From Acidimicrobiales bacterium (GTDB lineage Bacteria > Actinomycetota > Acidimicrobiia > Acidimicrobiales > Acidimicrobilacustridaceae), in NCBI GenBank assembly GCA_018401565.1, contig JAGYKS010000035.1, positions 1-64,000 of the forward strand: a DNA stretch of 64,000 nt. The letters are read 5' to 3'. The notes beneath the pieces were generated by a model. That model searched no databases, had not been told where the DNA came from, and saw only the letters and a program-made list of their open reading frames with translations. The position numbers and the translations under genes were made by a program. Below, piece by piece: positions 59,465 through 64,000 of the stretch. Position 1 is the stretch's first letter, and each line of letters opens with the position of its first letter.

Positions 59465-62400
59465 GTTCGATATGCGTCATCGAATATACCGAGATCAATC
59501 GATTGCTGAACGTGGTTTAACCGCGCAGGTGTCCATGAAAACCGTAACCGTCAATCAGTAACGTCTCGCCATCGGCGACGGCTCGCCTGACAACTCGGTC
59601 AGCTTCGCGTAGGCGCTTGATATCGTCATCTGGTCACCACCGGCGTCGGATATGACTTTCCGTTCGTGATCCATGTTCACCTCTCGCGACTGCGCATATC
59701 TACTGACTACGGTTCCCGGGCGACACGATGCGTCTGCCGGATCGAAATGTTCGGCAGCGGGTGGCTTATCGATTGCGTTTATGTGTCGCTGTTGCTTTGG
59801 TGAACACAACCAGGCTGAAGGCATCGGTGCCGGCAACCTTTTTGCTGAGTGAACCTCTCTGCGGCGCGTGTTGCTGCATGGTTTCTGCCATCGATGTTCC
59901 GCCGATGGTCGTGCTGGTGCGAGCATCGAGCGGTCCGCGGACGACGCGGGCTGCAATCAGGCAGCTGATGGCTCCCTGGGCGGTGATGGTAGGTCGGCGA
60001 CGAACCGGCCGTTCATGCGGCACCGCTGGCTGCCGACCCTCAGGCCTCCTGACGACCGCTAACGGTAGTCTGCACTTATTGGCGTGGCGGTATTGACCGA
60101 AAACTGGCGACACAACCCGGCACCGAATTTGCGGTTCGTAGAGAGCCGTCGTGCGGCTCACCGCACTCGCCGCCGTGTCAGTTCATCCGACACCGGCCGG
60201 GCGGGTGTGACCACCTGCTTGTTCCTGTCGGTCGCACGGTGCCCAAGCTGTCATGATCAGCGACAGACGTCCACCACGAGAGACGGGTCGATCACCGTCT
60301 CAACGCCTGCTTGGTCAGCCCGATGCGCAACGTCCGGCTGCGCCCGGCAGCCCCGAGCAGACGTCGTATTCCGCCGATCCGGCAGGCGACAACTGAACCA
60401 CCGTTTCCATGCGAAGCTTTCTGCTACTAAATCGGCGCGTATCCCGACGAGCATGAAGCTGCGCTGACCAGCGCCGGGGTCGGCGATGATGCGACCTTGA
60501 CTATTTACGGCGTTCTGGCGATCAATCCTTCAAAAAACCAGTCGAGCTCAGACGCCTCGCCCGCCGTCCGAATAGCGGCAAAGCAGATCTTCGAATGACG
60601 GAGAGATCGGGCGTCCCGGACAGCGTACATGCACCTCGGCGTTTGCTGGTCAGTAATCATGCGATTGTCGATAACTCTATTACGTGATCGTGGATGGCCT
60701 TTGCGTCGAGCCTGGTACCTCCCGGTACCGCCGCTCGCCAGCGGTCTACGATCGCCGCTGAGGAAAGGTTCTGGCGCAATCCGGCAGTCTGTCCCAATCC
60801 CTGAGTCACGGGTTCCATAAATCGTTTCGCCGGCGTTCGGGGCGTCGGCAGGAACGAGCTGTCTCGGCTGACGTGGTCTCTGTACAGGCGTGTGACCGGC
60901 CGATCACTGCAGTATGGCGACCGGCGTCAATATTGACCGATCCAGACAAGACGAGCATCGGGTCTGGATGCCGTCACCTCGCCCGCCGGGTCGACCTCCG
61001 TACGCCATTGGCGCAGTCCGCCAGTATCGAGGCGGTAACCCGCCTGGCGCGGCGCTGGGCACCGCCGCCTCGGCGTCGAAACATGTGCATCGTAGCAAAA
61101 ATCAGCGGCTCGCGAAGTACTGATGCGCAGTATCGCGAGCCGCAGGTGGTAATGATGTCGACGTGTCTCATCACACCCGATCGAGCACCGGCCAGCTGGG
61201 CTGTGTTGTGAATCTGGCGCCCAGTCTGACCGCCTCTCCGACGCCCTGCCCCGAGCAGCCGGTCGGCTCCACCACGATCGGTCCCCGGCGGCGCGTCGAC
61301 ATTGGCTCGCCGTCGCCGTGCGAGTAAAGGCTGGCCGGCGCAGCGCGCTGGTACGTCGCCGTCGACCTCCGGCTACGTTGTCGTAGTGCACGCAGCCCCC
61401 AATCAACGGCACCACCGCCACACTGACAAGCGAGCGATGATGTGGCGAGTGTGTCGTGTCTGCCTCGACATCGATCTTCTGGCGCGATCGGCGGCATCAG
61501 CGAAGTGGAAATTCAACGTAACCACCATCACCTGTTTTCGACCGCCGCCACAACGAGCCACTGTCTGTTAGCGGCTCGGGCTGGTACCATGGCGTTGTTA
61601 TTGCAGTGTGACCGCCGCAACCTCGGCTCCTGCTACATCGATACGTTTGCCTTCGCCAGCATCCGGCGACCCTGGCGTCGGCTACCGTCGACCCACGAGT
61701 GAACATCAGCGAGAGATGCGCTGCGCCGCAGTGAGGTAAATCGTGGCACAGGTTGCGAATAGATCTGGCCCAGACGGCTCACCATGACCATCGTTCTGAA
61801 GTCCCCTGCCGACGACCGTCGACTACTTTTCAAAATTCTCACCGATGTAACTCGATTGTGGGCAACGTCTCGGTGAGGTGATATAATGGCCTCTGCAAAA
61901 ACTGCGAGTCATAATGGCGTCGAAGAGAATCGCGGGGAGAATTAATTGATTTGCATCTGCATGTGAGGAGTATTGTAAGGGCGTGTGCTTCGAAAGTACC
62001 CGAACGCTCGGGCCATTCGGTCAAAACGGCTGGCAACCTAACGGCGGGCCCGGCTCATCTACTCCACATGTGCGCCGCCTGCCCCTGGTCGGCACCGACG
62101 GCAGCCCATGGTGGCATGGTGCGGTGTTTGCGACAACGGATGAGCGGCAGTTGACCAGCCTGCCCGACGATCCCCGGGCTGGCAGAAGTGCTGGCGCAGC
62201 ATGCCGAACGACCGCAAGCAACAATGACTCCGGCCCTGCCAGCTGGCGAATGCGTGAGGCTCGGCCGTTACAGCCACATGCCCTGCACCTGCGGCCGACA
62301 ACGGCGCCAGTGCCACATAGCCGGCGATTCACCACGGCTCCGGCGACCACCACACCCGCAGTGAGTCACCGGCTGTCTCGCCGCGATCGCGCGATCCCCA

Positions 62401-64000
62401 CAACCACCATGTCCCAGCCTAGACCAGTGCTTGCTGCATCTGAAACGGCCACCACTTGACACCCATGATGAACGCACCAGCGGGCCAGCGGAGAAAACCG
62501 CCAGCCACGCCAGCGCGACACGGCGGCAATGTACCAACCAGCCAGCCGCAACGGCGATTCGTCAGCGGCGCGGCGGCCTGTCACCACCTTCGAGACGCCA
62601 GCGCCGCCGAGAGACCCGGTGCCCACCGCCATCGGTAGTGGCGCGGCGCGTGGCAGCTCCGGATCGATGGTATCACCGCCGGCGGCGTTTGGTGCGCAGC
62701 CCCAGACCACCGCTACGGCTGTGCAACGACGCGCGGGCCATGGAAAAAGGCGAGCACCGTCGCGAACCGCCGTGACGCCCACGGCAGTTGGGCGAACGCG
62801 GGCGGCGATGGGAAACCGCCGCGACAGCACCAGCGCAACGAAGCGGGCGATGAGTAACGGCACTGGCGACCGGCCTACGTGAGCAGGTTGTGTGACGCAT
62901 GAGCGCCGATACGTGGGCATGTACGTGTCAGCGCTGGGACACCCGCCGATCCAGCTGCGTGATACCAATAATTTCGTCGCTCCGCCGCCGCTTCCTCTTG
63001 ATCAGCAAATCGTCTGATAATTTAACGGCTGGTGATCGTAATTGGGCTCGAAAGCTGGCAGAGTCAGATCGACTGCGCTTTAACGACAATTGGTGAGCGG
63101 CGAATGGTGCCCCGCCGAACAACATTCCCGGGGCTATGACCGTACGATCGCCAACCAGTGCTCGCATTGTAACGGCGCAACAACGACCATTTGTTTACCA
63201 GGCGCGGAATCTATTGCCGCCGGCACGGCAGGCGTACCAGCCTGGCGGTAATGCCATCGCAGGTAGCGGTAAATGGTGCGCACCGCGCCAGTCGACTGTG
63301 CCCTGCGGCACTGCGTACCGGCACACCAATGAACAGCCACGGCAGCCTGCAGCCTGCCGATGGGCAGCGACTCTGGCGGTGACGTCCCTGCTCTGGCTTC
63401 AGCGCTTACACCGACCAACCACTGCTGAGGTAGCAACGACGTGACCGCACGTATGGCAACGCAGCAGCGAGCGTGGCCCAGCCCCAATATGGCGCGGGTG
63501 GTGGCGTCATCGTATCGCCATCGGCAGCCGTATCAAGCTCGTTACGCCATCGGCATCACTGGCGATCTGCGACGGCACCGGCGTCGGGTACATCGGCTGA
63601 TATTCGACGCTCCTCGAAAGGTTCGATCGTACCGGCACCAGCAGTGACAACTGACCATGGCGGCCACCGCCACCTTTGCCGCCTCGTGCGACTGAAACTC
63701 CGTTGAACGTGATGAACATCTCGCGAGGTTCACTGAGCGTCCTTTGCATCGACGTGGTGATGAATGCATTGTCTGCGACACTGTGCAATCGTAATCGTGG
63801 GCTGTGCCAATGGACTACGGCGTACCCCAGTACGCCTGCGCATTGACCGATTTACATTTCAACGCGGCGCTCGCTCGACAACACCGATGAATGTGCTGAC
63901 TGTCGGGAGCCGCCTCAATTCGCTGCGCTCGGCGCGCGGCTGGCTGCGGCGTGCTGACGGGACCGTTCGCCGTTCCCTGGGCTGATATCCCCGACAGGGC
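59465..64000. other. 4.5 kb with no recognisable coding sequence
   Basis: Frames longer than 100 codons are few and the longest is about 164 codons. None shows a known motif, codon bias typical of the rest, or a consistent GC3 pattern, and many frames on both strands are of similar short length. Base composition is more mixed, with AT-rich patches (for example 61820-61960). An average bacterial window should have 4-5 genes here. The likely causes are an uncorrected read end, an unrelated or shuffled sequence joined by assembly, or a long-decayed region. I found no tRNA, rRNA or CRISPR array. Confidence 0.6.
61882..61887 (+). promoter_or_regulatory. Isolated extended -10 (TGATATAAT) in the non-coding tail
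   Basis: TGATATAAT matches the extended -10 consensus exactly, with TGGGCA (4 of 6 to TTGACA) 17 nt upstream. No gene follows within reach. In 4.5 kb of partly AT-rich sequence, a chance match is possible. Confidence 0.2.

Noticed and set aside
59766..60161. 131-codon minus-strand gene in the tail
   Set aside because: No recognisable motif or ribosome site, and similar-length frames overlap it on the other strand.
61886..61945. 19-codon ORF after the TATAAT box
   Set aside because: Its ATG lies inside the -10 box, so it would not be in the transcript.
62366..62968. 200-codon minus-strand frame in the tail
   Set aside because: No known domain and an Arg/Val/Ala-rich translation typical of GC-rich non-coding frames.

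Overview
The window looks like one assembled contig from a high-GC member of the Actinomycetota, most likely class Acidimicrobiia. This is inferred from GC-rich codon use, coenzyme F420 genes, DUF3499 and DUF5719 proteins, an LCP ligase and mycobacterial-style leaderless promoters. The two ends do not match the middle. The first ~2.14 kb is a D-amino-acid gene pair of proteobacterial character that runs without a gap into the 3' end of a biotin carboxylase gene. The last ~4.5 kb (59465-64000) has no recognisable gene. Both ends should be treated as possible misassembly or low-quality sequence.

Layout. 1-2145: FAD D-amino-acid dehydrogenase and a truncated Asp/Glu racemase. 2145-10012: biotin carboxylase, biotin ligase, sulfotransferase, GT4, pabC, pabB and acyl-CoA dehydrogenase. 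10050-18666: LCP ligase, UDP-glucose dehydrogenase, UDP-xylose synthase, GDP-fucose synthase and three GT4 enzymes in one direction. 18667-21890: a lower-GC insert (epimerase and GT4) bracketed by two divergent copies of a GT 3' end. 21978-30971: mannose-1-P guanylyltransferase, four GT2 enzymes, an epimerase, a nucleotidyltransferase-like protein and a GNAT/FemAB-like acyltransferase. 31129-37397: cofE, cofD, gmd, rmd, two GT4 enzymes and a small protein on the minus strand. 37501-42962: a GT2-membrane fusion, DUF5719 and a thioredoxin-like protein. 42979-49200: a second lower-GC cassette (decayed fucose synthase, methyltransferase, GT11, DUF6492, GT4). 49204-57675: ftsH, DUF3499, CPBP protease, a large membrane protein, a DPM1-like GT2 and WbsX. 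57861-59464: broken genes and an IS3 fragment.

How the genes work together. Most of the window is a cell-surface polysaccharide locus. A ManC-like enzyme would supply GDP-mannose. Gmd makes GDP-4-keto-6-deoxymannose, which Rmd would take to GDP-D-rhamnose and Fcl to GDP-L-fucose. Ugd and Uxs give UDP-glucuronate and UDP-xylose. About a dozen GT2, GT4, GT11 and WbsX enzymes would assemble the glycan. A sulfotransferase and an acyltransferase could decorate it, and the LCP enzyme could attach it to the wall.

Two sequence-level points stand out. First, a 17-bp tandem repeat at 17301-17356 makes a chain of four ATGA stop/start overlaps and three 6-codon mini-ORFs between two glycosyltransferase genes. 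Second, many start codons have a TAGGCT-like -10 box about 7 nt upstream, the signature of leaderless transcription. More than twenty reading frames are broken by single-base indels, often at G/C runs, while several long genes are intact. Most of these breaks are probably sequencing errors, so spans below are given for the reconstructed genes.
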